This document shows, one piece after another, positions 25,695 through 32,960 of a stretch of 64,000 bases of DNA. Position numbers and translations under genes: made by a program. Origin of the DNA: Olivibacter jilunii (GTDB lineage: Bacteria; Bacteroidota; Bacteroidia; Sphingobacteriales; Sphingobacteriaceae); NCBI RefSeq assembly GCF_900607235.1, contig NZ_LR027849.1:1-64000 (forward strand), given 5' to 3'. Under the pieces are notes generated by a model, which did no database searches, was not told the origin of the DNA, and saw nothing but the letters and a program-made list of their open reading frames with translations. Position 1 is the stretch's first letter. Each line of letters opens with the position of its first letter.

Positions 25695-26606
25695 TCAGTT
25701 AAAGTTTTGCCGGAACGCTAAAGGCGACATTTCGGTTTTTTGTTTAAATAATTTACTGAATGATTGCGGATAATCAAAACCCAATTGATACGCTATTTCA
25801 CTTACTGAAAGTCCGGTGCTTGTCAGTTTTTCTTTAGCATTTTCAATCAATTTGTCGTGAATATGCTGTTGTGCGGTTTGACCTGTGAGTTGTTTTAAAC
25901 AATCGCTCAAATACTTTGGTGATAAATTAAGTTTAGAAGCGAAATAGTTTACAGTCGGTAAACCGTTTTCCGTTTCCGTAAAATAAGCATTTAGCAAGCT
26001 TTCAAATTTGCTTAAAAGTTCACTACTATTTTGTTTTCGTGTAATGAACTGTCTATGATAGTAACGATTGCAGTACGTAAGCAATAAATCAATGTTTGAA
26101 ATAATTACATCCTGACTAAATTTGTCTATCGGTAAGCTTGTTTCTTTTTCTATCTGTAAAAAAATGGCTTCAATGGACTTTTGTTCTTCATCTGACAATA
26201 TCAATGCTTCGTTAACAGCATAATGAAAAAAGTCATACGTTTTTGTCTTTTGCGATAAGGGATAACCTCTCAAAAAATCGGGATGTACGGACAGCAACCA
26301 ACCCGTTTGCGGAATAAAATTGCCTACTTCTAAAATGTTCACTTGCTTCGGAGAAAAGAAAGACATGACCCCCTCGTCAAAATCGTATTGCGTTTGCCCG
26401 TATTGCGTTTTGCAAGGGCAATCTTTTTTAAGCGTGATCTGATATAAATCCGAAACTAATTTTGTGCGTTGTTCCACTTCATTTTTTGGGAAATCTTCAA
26501 ATCGCAGTAAACTAAACAAAGGATGTTTCGGTTTCGCTAAACCCAATAGCTGATGTTGTTGTGCCAATGACCGAATATTTACCGTTGCAACTTCCTGCTT
26601 GTTCAT
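25695..26606 (-). CDS. AraC family transcriptional regulator
   Basis: 303 residues. N-terminal sensor domain with CPCKTQYGQTQYDFDEGVM and LLSVHPDFLRGYPLS; C-terminal AraC domain with KLNLSPKYLSDCLKQLTGQT and VSEIAYQLGFDYPQSFSKLF, ending MSPLAFRQNF. It is closely related to the regulator at 16140. It lies 11 bp after the SDR gene upstream on the same strand, so the two form an operon. Base composition is a little more AT-rich than in the 9-16 kb block. Confidence 0.92.
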   Translation of the reverse strand: MNKQEVATVNIRSLAQQHQLLGLAKPKHPLFSLLRFEDFPKNEVEQRTKLVSDLYQITLKKDCPCKTQYGQTQYDFDEGVMSFFSPKQVNILEVGNFIPQTGWLLSVHPDFLRGYPLSQKTKTYDFFHYAVNEALILSDEEQKSIEAIFLQIEKETSLPIDKFSQDVIISNIDLLLTYCNRYYHRQFITRKQNSSELLSKFESLLNAYFTETENGLPTVNYFASKLNLSPKYLSDCLKQLTGQTAQQHIHDKLIENAKEKLTSTGLSVSEIAYQLGFDYPQSFSKLFKQKTEMSPLAFRQNFN

Positions 26607-26623
26607 AAGTTCAAATTTATAAA

Positions 26624-27418
26624 TTACAATCCCATTTCTTTTCTTTTTCGTTGAGCAAAAACGCTCGTAATAGTAGAGTATGGAATTAAAGACCCTATTT
26701 TTGCTAACATTGCATTTTGAAATCCTGAAACATGAAATGTTTTTTTCTTTTCCAATGCTTTTATCATTTCTGCGGCAACTTGTTCAGGTGTCTGTGTATA
26801 CGCACCTTTTACAAGTATTTTTCCCCATTCATTATTGTTGGCAGCAGTATTCATAAAATTGGAACTCGTAAATCCCGGACAAAACAGCATTACATTTACT
26901 CCATAAGGTTTGCATTCTTCGGTCAATGCCTGGGTAAATGAACGTACAAACATTTTGGAAGCCGCATAAACACTCATATATGGACTTGGAAAAAAGGAAG
27001 CCATAGAACCGACATTTATAATAGTTCCATTTTTGTTGTTTTTCATTTCGGGCAGGAAAAGATGACAAAGTGCTACCAATGAAGAATTATTTAATTGCAA
27101 CATTTCTAACTCGGACTGCAAATTGTTGTTTACAAACTCTCCACTTGAACCAATTCCTGCATTATTCACCAGAACGTTTACCGACAAGTTTCTCTTTTTA
27201 GCCTCTTCAAAAACATAATATGCGGTTTCGGGTTTGCTCAAATCTGCAACAATGTAACTTGCGGTAATTCCGTTTTGGTTTGATAGTTGTTCGCATTGCT
27301 GTTTCAGTTTTTGTTCATTTCGTGCAACCAGAAGCAGGTTGCGTTTTTTCTTTGCTAGTCGGTATGCTAATGCTTCACCAATTCCGCTTGTTGCACCTGT
27401 AATCAATATTACTTCCAT
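26624..27418 (-). CDS. SDR family NAD(P)-dependent oxidoreductase
   Basis: 264 residues from the ATG at 27418 (a TTG is three codons upstream). Cofactor motif TGATSGIGEALA near the N-terminus, NNAGIGSSG, catalytic serine in NVGSMASF and Y-x-x-x-K in SVYAASKMF. This group (DltE/YqjQ-like) acts on lipids or small alcohols, without a known substrate here. First gene of an operon with the AraC regulator at 25695. Confidence 0.93.
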   Translation of the reverse strand: MEVILITGATSGIGEALAYRLAKKKRNLLLVARNEQKLKQQCEQLSNQNGITASYIVADLSKPETAYYVFEEAKKRNLSVNVLVNNAGIGSSGEFVNNNLQSELEMLQLNNSSLVALCHLFLPEMKNNKNGTIINVGSMASFFPSPYMSVYAASKMFVRSFTQALTEECKPYGVNVMLFCPGFTSSNFMNTAANNNEWGKILVKGAYTQTPEQVAAEMIKALEKKKTFHVSGFQNAMLAKIGSLIPYSTITSVFAQRKRKEMGL

Positions 27419-27630
27419 CTTCTTCAAATTTTATGTGGCAAAATTGCGACTGTTTGAAAAATTAAAAGTGTTCAAATGTCGGCATGTTGTATTTAAATGT
27501 CGGGGCGGCTATTGTTTTTACACGATGAAAGCAAGAAAAAGTTTAAAAAGAACTGGAAAGCCGTCGAAGGAATACTTCGGTTTCTAGACTAGTTTTTCGA
27601 TAATATGTTAGACTAAAGAATCAAAACTAC

Positions 27631-27810
27631 AGGCGCTCCCGCAGAAAGTTGTCTTCTATTCACTTTCATATAACCCGAGATCTAATTCGTGAAACAGTTT
27701 CATGCTCTATTTAACAATCGTGAAATTTAGAGAAAAATCGAATCAATGTCCAGGCTAAGGAATATGATTGTTTCACTTTTTCGTTTTATTATTTGAAACA
27801 AAAGAATATT
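27631..27810. repeat. Dispersed repeat, long copy 1
   Basis: About 180 bp matching 31805-31989: GGCGCTCCCGCAGAAAGTTG, TTCACTTTCATATAA, AATTCGTGAAA, AAATCGAATCAATGT and ATATGATTGTT occur in the same order and spacing. It directly precedes the Rpn remnant. Confidence 0.7.
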
Positions 27811-27824
27811 TTTTGCTAAAATAT

Positions 27825-27972
27825 TAGCAAATCGGCTACAGAAAAAGAACGTGCAAAGGCAGATCAAGAGAAGCTGGATTCAGCTAAATCTTTAAAAGAA
27901 ACAGAACTTTTAAGCAACGAGCAAATTGCTAAAAGTCTGAAACTATCTTTGGAAGTAGTTGAAAAGCTATAG
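27825..27972 (+). pseudogene. Remnant of an Rpn gene (C-terminal 48 codons)
   Basis: The frame NISKSATEKERAKADQEK to the C-terminal segment LLSNEQIAKSLKLSLEVVEK and a TAG stop is the charged linker and HTH-like end of a different Rpn subtype (the common ...QIAK.LGLSLEEIEK pattern). The nuclease domain is missing; a palindrome like that in the Rpn promoter (TTGCTAA-AATA-TTAGCAA, 27814-27831) abuts it, so the promoter side and gene end have been joined by an internal deletion. Confidence 0.7.
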
Positions 27973-27993
27973 AGTATACAGCATAAGTTAAGA

Positions 27994-28029
27994 AGCCATG
28001 CACAAAAAAAACGTGCATGGCTTTTTTGT
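27994..28029 (+). terminator. Rho-independent terminator of the Rpn remnant
   Basis: Perfect 10-bp stem AGCCATGCAC / GTGCATGGCT (27994-28003, 28013-28022) followed by TTTTTTGTTT. Confidence 0.8.
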
Positions 28030-28079
28030 TTAGGATATCGTCAGACCCGAACGGGGCTCTCGTGCAATGGCAATGACGG

Positions 28080-28153
28080 CCTTATGAAATGAGCGTTAAA
28101 ATGATTTAGTCTTGTTGGGGCCTAAAAATCATGTTAAGAAGCGAAGTAGGGGT
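28080..28153 (+). repeat. Tail of the Rpn-associated 3' repeat
   Basis: CCTTATGAAATGAGCGTTAA, then ATGATTTAG and AAGAAGCGAAGTAG, matching 3953-4028. Confidence 0.6.
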
Positions 28154-28245
28154 TAGCGGGTAGAGCGGCTCAACAGGATTGCGTATACGAGCTGAATCAT
28201 TTAGCGAAGTTCATACAGCCTTATATCATAGCGAAATAACTAAAA

Positions 28246-28674
28246 CTAAGTGTTTATTTTCGACTTTAACAATTCATTCGGACTGATAACCGGCAGTATA
28301 AAATCTTTAAGTGCGGTGTCAGCTAATTTCGTATGCAATATGCCTCTTAGTGTGGAATAAGCGATAGTAAGTAATGTGCTTATAAGAAGGCCTGAGAATA
28401 GAGGCTTCTCATCTTTTTGAAGAACATATTCTTCTAAATTTTCTACCTGAAAAATAAAGTCATAAAGATAATCTGCAATTTTCTGGCCCTCATATTCTAG
28501 GAAAAGGGAAAGCGAAATTTTAAAGGATTTTTTTTCCGAATTATGTTTTGTTGATTGCGCAACATTAAGTTTTAACTCTTTATCTGCAATCGCGTATTGA
28601 TAGTCAAAGTATTCTCTGGAAGGAAGTATCCGTACTAAGTGAATTTTTTCTGCGATGATTGTCCGTTTTTCCAT
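28246..28674 (-). CDS. SecB-like chaperone
   Basis: 142 residues. The pattern matches the SecB fold: an early strand with FKISLSLFLEYEG, then LENLEEYVL-type turn, the helix LLISTLLTIAYSTLRGILHT (about residues 100-119) and the ending KDFILPVISPNELL, comparable with the SecB C-terminus (YARE.is.l..rG.fP...L.PVnF). Stand-alone SecB-like proteins downstream of an HTH antitoxin are the chaperone part of TAC (toxin-antitoxin-chaperone) modules, where they fold and protect the antitoxin. The HTH gene is 8 bp upstream. Confidence 0.75.
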   Translation of the reverse strand: MEKRTIIAEKIHLVRILPSREYFDYQYAIADKELKLNVAQSTKHNSEKKSFKISLSLFLEYEGQKIADYLYDFIFQVENLEEYVLQKDEKPLFSGLLISTLLTIAYSTLRGILHTKLADTALKDFILPVISPNELLKSKINT

Positions 28675-28682
28675 GGTATTCG

Positions 28683-29099
28683 TTAAGCAGAAACCTCTTC
28701 ATATAATGAATCCTCAAAAATATCTTCTTGGATGGCAGGTTGAATATCTTCAACACGTACATAGGCAGTAAAGTAAACATTTCTTACGCTCGGCTCGATA
28801 TGAATAATGTCTTGAGCTAACACCTCTTCTATTTTTGTAATCGTTTTGGTGGTAAAAGTATGCTGACCCGATAGCCATTTTGATACCTCCGAACGCTGTT
28901 TTCCCATGGCGGCGGCTAAATCAGCAGGTTTCATACCCTTTGATTCTAAAAGCGAAGCGATCTTGTTCGCGATAGCTAGGTTTTTCTTAACGAGGCGTTC
29001 AATAGCAGGGTCACCATTATCCTTTAGCCAATTGTCTATAACATTGATTTCCAGCTGTCCGTTTTGCTCCTTATTAATTTTTTTTCTTGATATTTTCAT
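28683..29099 (-). CDS. HTH (XRE) antitoxin of a TAC-like module
   Basis: 138 residues from the ATG at 29099 (a TTG at 29111 is also in frame). The HTH lies in the middle: IASLLESKGMKPADLAAAMG and KQRSEVSKWLSGQHTFTTKT, as in HigA-type antitoxins. The C-terminal 35 residues (VYFTAYVRVEDIQPAIQEDI) are hydrophobic and acidic, suitable as a chaperone-addiction tail. The ATG lies one base after the stop of the upstream truncated gene, and the SecB-like gene follows. Confidence 0.85.
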   Translation of the reverse strand: MKISRKKINKEQNGQLEINVIDNWLKDNGDPAIERLVKKNLAIANKIASLLESKGMKPADLAAAMGKQRSEVSKWLSGQHTFTTKTITKIEEVLAQDIIHIEPSVRNVYFTAYVRVEDIQPAIQEDIFEDSLYEEVSA

Positions 29100-29100
29100 G

Positions 29101-29373
29101 TCAAAATACAATTTTCAAATTCTGTTCGTAAATGATATCCAAATAGTCATCATCCCATTCAATATCTCCGTCTCTAAGCGCATTGTCAATCGCCAATGCT
29201 AACGTATTTGCAAGATTAAAATGCGGTGCTACTTGAGGACAATTTTGCGCTTGGTCTGTTGTTTTTATATCCGCATCAAATGACGATTTGAAAATTTTTG
29301 AGGAGAGCAAAAAGGCTTTTGATAGTTTAAAACCACAGCAATGGTAGTTGATACGGGCGTTTTCATCGAACAT
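29101..29373 (-). pseudogene. N-terminally truncated gene upstream of the HTH antitoxin
   Basis: A frame of 90 codons whose last 57 residues (from ADIKTTDQAQNCPQVAPHFN to EWDDDYLDIIYEQNLKIVF) look like a real protein end, while the first 33 codons are read antisense through the VapBC fragment at 29281-29375. The original N-terminus has therefore been replaced. Position (first in the operon, toxin before antitoxin) suggests that this was the toxin-side gene of the TAC-like module, but the remaining sequence does not show a HigB/RelE motif. Confidence 0.55.
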
Positions 29374-29375
29374 TT
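29281..29375 (+). pseudogene. Fragment of a VapB/VapC junction
   Basis: 29281-29354 is identical over 74 bases to 20374-20447 (end of the VapB-like gene, overlap, start of vapC), and similarity continues to about 29375 (MVVDTGVFIEHL codons). Both ends are abrupt. The high identity means the duplication is recent or maintained by conversion. Confidence 0.85.
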
Positions 29376-29420
29376 ACTTCAGCTCCAATGTTCGTCTCTA
29401 TCCGGGTTTTTTTAGATTTT

Positions 29421-30053
29421 TTAAGGAAACTTCGATTCCTTACGAGGAATGAAAAAGCCCTTTATGCAATTCAGATTTCTTATGCAAATCTGAATATGAT
29501 TCTTTTTTTGAATACCAGCGCCGTCAAAAGCAGGGCCACCTTCGGTAAATACACCCCTCACTGTATCGAAGTGTTTATAGTTAGTGAATTTCTTTGTTTT
29601 CAGATCTAGCTGTATCTGTTCATCAACTTTCTGATGGAGATATTCAATAACCGCACAATCCAATTCTCTTAATATTAAATCGTGATATTTGTCTTTAGGC
29701 AAGTCTTTATTCTGAGGTAATTTCTTTCCTGCAAACTCCAAATCCCCTTTCATTAGGTCGTAGTAAGTGGCAAGAATATCAATAAATTCGGAATCAGTGA
29801 AGTCTAAACAATAATCTAGTTGGTAAACAACACCCACAACAGATGGTGTTGAGAGAGTCCCCCTAGCTTTTTTATCCTCAGCCCACTTTAAAGCTCTTGC
29901 ATAGTTGTTTTCCCAGATATAAAAGCCATTTCTCAACCAATCAAAAGATTCATTGCTTTTTTTTACAAGGTCCAGTTTTCTTACTAGCTCGTCCCTCACA
30001 GACTGGTCACATCCATGAAAGCCAAGCATTAGGTTAGGTCTTTTTCTATACAT
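29421..30053 (-). CDS. Hypothetical protein, possible ADP-ribosyltransferase-like fold
   Basis: 210 residues. Key stretches are LMLGFHGCDQSVRDELVRKL (about 8-27), DWLRNGFYIWENNYARALKW (about 38-57) and the C-terminal RGVFTEGGPAFDGAGI with HIQICIRN. The order H-G, then G-F-Y with tryptophan/asparagine, then a late acidic site resembles the H-Y-E arrangement of DUF3990/ART-like proteins, but this is inference from pattern only. I know similar Bacteroidota proteins only as hypothetical. The start is 3 bp after a 56-codon ORF, with which it forms a duplicated unit (remnant at 17131). Confidence 0.7.
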   Translation of the reverse strand: MYRKRPNLMLGFHGCDQSVRDELVRKLDLVKKSNESFDWLRNGFYIWENNYARALKWAEDKKARGTLSTPSVVGVVYQLDYCLDFTDSEFIDILATYYDLMKGDLEFAGKKLPQNKDLPKDKYHDLILRELDCAVIEYLHQKVDEQIQLDLKTKKFTNYKHFDTVRGVFTEGGPAFDGAGIQKKNHIQICIRNLNCIKGFFIPRKESKFP

Positions 30054-30056
30054 TTA

Positions 30057-30227
30057 TTATTTCGGTAGCACTACTCTTCCCAAATGGCTGTAGTGTCCAG
30101 TAAAATTTTCGTTTTTGGTCAAAATTTTTGCAGACTGAAAAGAGGCAACAACTTTATCACGTTCTTTCTTTTCAGACTTTATCTTTTTTGCTAAAGATAC
30201 CAAAAGCTTAACTTGATTGGTCTCCAT
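30057..30227 (-). CDS. Small protein (56 aa), first gene of a two-gene unit
   Basis: ATG at 30227, stop at 30057-30059, 3 bases before the ATG of the next gene. The protein is lysine-rich and helical (QVKLLVSLAKKIKSEKKERD) with the end NFTGHYSHLGRVVLPK. That C-terminal part is conserved as protein in the remnant at 17131-17221 (NENITGYYGQLGKVVLSK), which supports real coding. Function is unknown; an antitoxin or immunity role would fit the position. A promoter with both boxes lies directly upstream. Confidence 0.7.
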   Translation of the reverse strand: METNQVKLLVSLAKKIKSEKKERDKVVASFQSAKILTKNENFTGHYSHLGRVVLPK

Positions 30228-30254
30228 GGCTCAACTCTTTTTGATGGTGTTGTG

Positions 30255-30284
30255 CAAATATAAAAAAATAGTGTTTTTCACCAA
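30255..30284 (-). promoter_or_regulatory. Promoter of the 56-aa/ART-like unit
   Basis: On the minus strand TTG (30284-30282), 19-base spacer, TATATTTG (30262-30255), matching TTTG-N19-21-TAnnTTTG. The ATG follows 27 bases later. Confidence 0.6.
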
Positions 30285-30379
30285 TTGTGAAATGCTATGC
30301 ATTAAGGTTATAGACTAGCATTTCACTTTTAACTCGCAATCTCTTTATCACAATGTTAAAAATTTATTACTGCCTCAGT

Positions 30380-30486
30380 AACGATGTTCGATTTCAATTA
30401 AGTGGACTAATCTTCAGTCTAAAAATCAACAGGCAGTTTTGGAAGCCGTCAAGACCTTGAAGTTTTATAAAAGGGAAAGGCATTAA
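30380..30486 (+). pseudogene. Remnant of the 3' end of the lipoprotein gene at 23747
   Basis: The start reads NDVRFQLSGL (compare NNVRFQLSGH in the intact gene); after a one-base shift it continues NQQAVLEAVKTLKFYKR and a TAA stop (compare NQKAVLEAVKTLKFVKK). Both ends of the similarity are sharp. Frameshifted and without a start, so not functional. Confidence 0.75.
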
Positions 30487-30546
30487 TTTATGAAACGATA
30501 TGTCCTATCATTCAATAGGCCGATGGAGACTTTGAGTTATGCGTAT

Positions 30547-30906
30547 TCAAAGGTTATTTTTTTCAAATGACGATTGGGCTTTTTTTCCCAAACGATTAGC
30601 CGCTGTTTGAATATCATCCATTTTGGTTTCACCCTTTTCCAACTCCAATAGTTCCCTTTGCATATTCAACTTGTCAATAAAATTAATTAGTTCAAGCTTA
30701 TTCTGCTTTGAAGAAGCGAGGCGTAACTCTACCAATTGTTCTATAAAAGAAGAGAACGCATCAATCAGCTTTTCCTTTTTTTCTAACTGAATGGCGGTTT
30801 TATAGCTACCCTTAATTAAAATCGAATCAAACACAATATTTGAAAGAGTATCAAAGTCCTGTTTTTCAATTTTATTCTTATCCCGTATCTCCTGTATAGC
30901 TGTCAT
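30547..30906 (-). CDS. Hypothetical protein, putative partner of the ART toxin
   Basis: 119 residues, almost entirely helical and rich in E, K, L and I (for example VFDSILIKGSYKTAIQLEKK and FIDKLNMQRELLELEKGETK). No recognised family. It starts at an ATG 1 bp after the stop of the ADP-ribosyltransferase gene, so the two are co-translated. An immunity or antitoxin role is the natural reading, but only by position. Confidence 0.6.
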   Translation of the reverse strand: MTAIQEIRDKNKIEKQDFDTLSNIVFDSILIKGSYKTAIQLEKKEKLIDAFSSFIEQLVELRLASSKQNKLELINFIDKLNMQRELLELEKGETKMDDIQTAANRLGKKAQSSFEKNNL

Positions 30907-30907
30907 A

Positions 30908-31465
30908 TTAAACTTCCTCCATTGTTATAGTAATCCGTGACACTTCCTCCTTGATTTCTAATACTCTAAATGCTCTATTTGGCCTGAATAGTACTTCCTT
31001 TTCATCCGGGGGATTGTGTATCCCAAATTTAGCGATTTTTTCAATAGCTTTTCCTGTTTTGGAGAATATTCTGAATAGTGTATTTCCATTGAAAGCCATC
31101 GCTATCAACCGAGATTTACTTGTTGACAAAAAAGTTGGTTCTGTAATTAGATGGCTTGAAACCAACGCCCGTGCGTATTTCTCAAGCTCGGATTTGCTTA
31201 AATTAATGCTTCTGTAAACCACCCCCTCATAATTGGCTAACTTTGATAAACATTTTATTAACAGTTCACCAAATTCTGTGTTTATCCTGCCTTGGCTTTT
31301 ACGTAAAATTTCGTTAACACCTTCATAACCGTCTTCCGAATACTTATAGATAAATGCTTTCTCATACAACGTTAATTCCAGATGTTCTTCAATACGTCTA
31401 CTTTTCCGTATTTCGGTTACCTCTTTCGCTAAGTGCTGACGGGCATATTGTTCGGCTCTTCTCAA
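30908..31465 (-). CDS. ADP-ribosyltransferase (R-S-E class) toxin domain protein, possibly N-terminally truncated
   Basis: 185 residues. The R-S-E signature of arginine/asparagine-type ARTs is visible: R85 in GVVYRSINLS, S-T-S at 114-116 in PTFLSTSKS, and E155-x-E157 in PPDEKEVLF. The fold start is LTLYEKAFIYKYSEDGYEGV. The only start codon is TTG at 31465 (stop TAA a few codons upstream), and residues 1-30 (RAEQYARQHLAKEVTEI) look like the linker of a longer protein, as in phage MuF-ART or polymorphic toxins. Such domains use NAD to modify a target protein. The next gene may be its immunity protein. Confidence 0.8.
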   Translation of the reverse strand: MRRAEQYARQHLAKEVTEIRKSRRIEEHLELTLYEKAFIYKYSEDGYEGVNEILRKSQGRINTEFGELLIKCLSKLANYEGVVYRSINLSKSELEKYARALVSSHLITEPTFLSTSKSRLIAMAFNGNTLFRIFSKTGKAIEKIAKFGIHNPPDEKEVLFRPNRAFRVLEIKEEVSRITITMEEV

Positions 31466-31804
31466 AACGTTCTGATTTAGTTAAAGGTTTGAATTCTTTT
31501 ACTTCGCTAATGAGATATGTTCTGCATTTCTGTGTGTTAAGGGGATATTTTTATTTGGGAAAATTATATATCGTTTTAAGGATTACATTATACCTTCTTT
31601 TTATAGTAAGGGAGGGCGGATGACAAAAGCTGATTTTAATATTTTGATTACCATCCACGGCAGATGATGTGTTTTTAAATTTTGATCTTTCCAATAAAGT
31701 ATAACGCATAAAAATGGTGCTTAGGTTTAGTGTCAATAATATTAGCTAAGGTAAGAAATACTGTCTAAATATGTGCTATCAATCTCGTATTTTCACAAAT
31801 TCAT

Positions 31805-31989
31805 AGTGCTCCTACAGAAAGTTGATCTTCTATTCACTTTCATATAATCCAAAACACAATTCGTGAAAATAGTTTCCTGTTCTATAGGGTAGTCGTAAAA
31901 TTTGGAGAAAATCGAATCAATGTACAAGTTAAGTGATATGATTGTTCTCACTTTTTTATTTTTATTTGTGAAATCAAAAAATATTTTTC
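31805..31989. repeat. Dispersed repeat, long copy 2
   Basis: Matches 27631-27810 over its full length with scattered differences; the first 60 bases also match 25562-25622. Confidence 0.7.
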
Positions 31990-32281
31990 TAACTTTCCAT
32001 AATCAGAATAATACATTAAACAAACTAAGCCAAAGTCAGGAAACTAAAAATTAGCTATCGATAGTCGAAGGAAATAACCCTTCAATAAGGAAAAAAGCGA
32101 CCTCGAAATGTTCGGGTAGTAGAGGCTAAGTAACAGCAGAGCCGATCAAAGAAGATTTTTTATTGTCTTATTTGTTTTTGAAGGCAATAAAGCTTGCTAA
32201 AGCAGGTCAAGTCGCGAGGTTATTCACAAGAGATCGAAATTAAAGGAGTTCATGAGCGCGTCGCAATGCTCCTTGGTTTTG

Positions 32282-32305
32282 TTTCTTTTGGCGGTCCAAA
32301 AGAAA
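32282..32305. repeat. Perfect hairpin element
   Basis: TTTCTTTTGG - CGGT - CCAAAAGAAA, a 10-bp perfect stem with a 4-base loop and A-rich 3' side. Resembles the interspersed TTTCTTTTGG hairpins common in Sphingobacteriales genomes; could act as a terminator. Confidence 0.5.
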
Positions 32306-32477
32306 AAAGAAAAGGTCAAACTAAAACATTAAACAAAATCAACCAACGGAATAGGAATGCAGCATTTCTATAACCTATAGAATCAGAACAAAAAACAATA
32401 AATGAAAAATGTAATGGGTTCGTGTGAGACGCGGACAACTAACAACCTAAAAACAGGCTCAGTAGCTATGTACATCG

Positions 32478-32557
32478 GAACCAACAACCAATAACGAGTA
32501 ACCAATAACGAATAACCAATAACGAATAACCAATAACTAACAATCAACCAATAACCA
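32478..32557 (+). repeat. Heptad tandem array AAC(C/G)AAT, copy 1
   Basis: Alternating AACGAAT and AACCAAT units, preceded by TACATCGGAACCAACAACC, ending at the ATG of the DUF805 gene. A second array with the same lead-in precedes the HsdR-N-like gene (32961-33020). Confidence 0.75.
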
Positions 32558-32559
32558 AA

Positions 32560-32937
32560 ATGTTCAGAGCACCCTTTTCATTTGAAGGCCGTATTAGAAG
32601 GTTAGAATACGGTATCAGCTTTTTGATCTATCTTATCTTCATAATCTTCATCAACATCGTAATAGGTGATGACGAAGATTCTATTTATAACCTTTTGGGA
32701 TTAGGAGCTGTACCACTTTTGTGGTTTTTGTGGGCACAGGGTGCAAAAAGATGCCATGATCTTGGCAGTAATGGTTGGTATCAAATAGTTCCCTTCTATT
32801 TTTTGGTATTGATATTCCGGCAGGGCGAAGAAGGTGAGAACTATTACGGAGACGATCCGCGTGTACCAAAAGGAGAGCCGACTTATATCCGGCCAGAAGT
32901 TATAGTCAATCAAGACGAATCGAATAATGAAATATAA
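32560..32937 (+). CDS. DUF805 domain membrane protein
   Basis: 125 residues: FSFEGRIRRLEYGISFLIYL (residues 5-24) is the R-x-x-x-x-E/W start of DUF805, followed by three membrane helices and the motif GAKRCHDLGSNGWYQIVPF (about residues 66-84) that is diagnostic for the family. DUF805 proteins are small inner membrane proteins of unknown function. The C-terminal tail is acidic and polar. The gene is preceded and followed by heptad repeat arrays, an unusual setting. Confidence 0.9.
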   Translation: MFRAPFSFEGRIRRLEYGISFLIYLIFIIFINIVIGDDEDSIYNLLGLGAVPLLWFLWAQGAKRCHDLGSNGWYQIVPFYFLVLIFRQGEEGENYYGDDPRVPKGEPTYIRPEVIVNQDESNNEI

Positions 32938-32960
32938 ATTAAAGTAAACTGAAGGAGACG

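Larger units (their letters stand above)
27428..28245. other. Repeat- and remnant-rich intergenic region, 818 bp
   Basis: Contains the second copy of the dispersed repeat (27631-27810), an Rpn gene remnant (27825-27972), its terminator (27994-28029) and its tail (28080-28153). No intact gene. Confidence 0.6.
30228..30546. other. Intergenic region with a lipoprotein gene remnant, 319 bp
   Basis: Holds the promoter above and the remnant at 30380-30486. Nothing else recognised. Confidence 0.5.
31466..32559. other. Gene-free region with repeats, 1094 bp
   Basis: Contains the third copy of the dispersed repeat (31805-31989), a 10-bp perfect hairpin (32282-32305) and the heptad array (32478-32557). 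No gene of credible coding quality was seen on either strand. The start may be the decayed 5' part of the ART gene. Confidence 0.5.

Noticed and set aside
27339-27587. 82-codon plus-strand frame at the start of the SDR gene
   Set aside because: Antisense to the SDR N-terminus and then runs into the intergenic region; no coding character.
31354-31623. 89-codon plus-strand frame
   Set aside because: Antisense to the start of the ART gene; hydrophobic by chance, no family.
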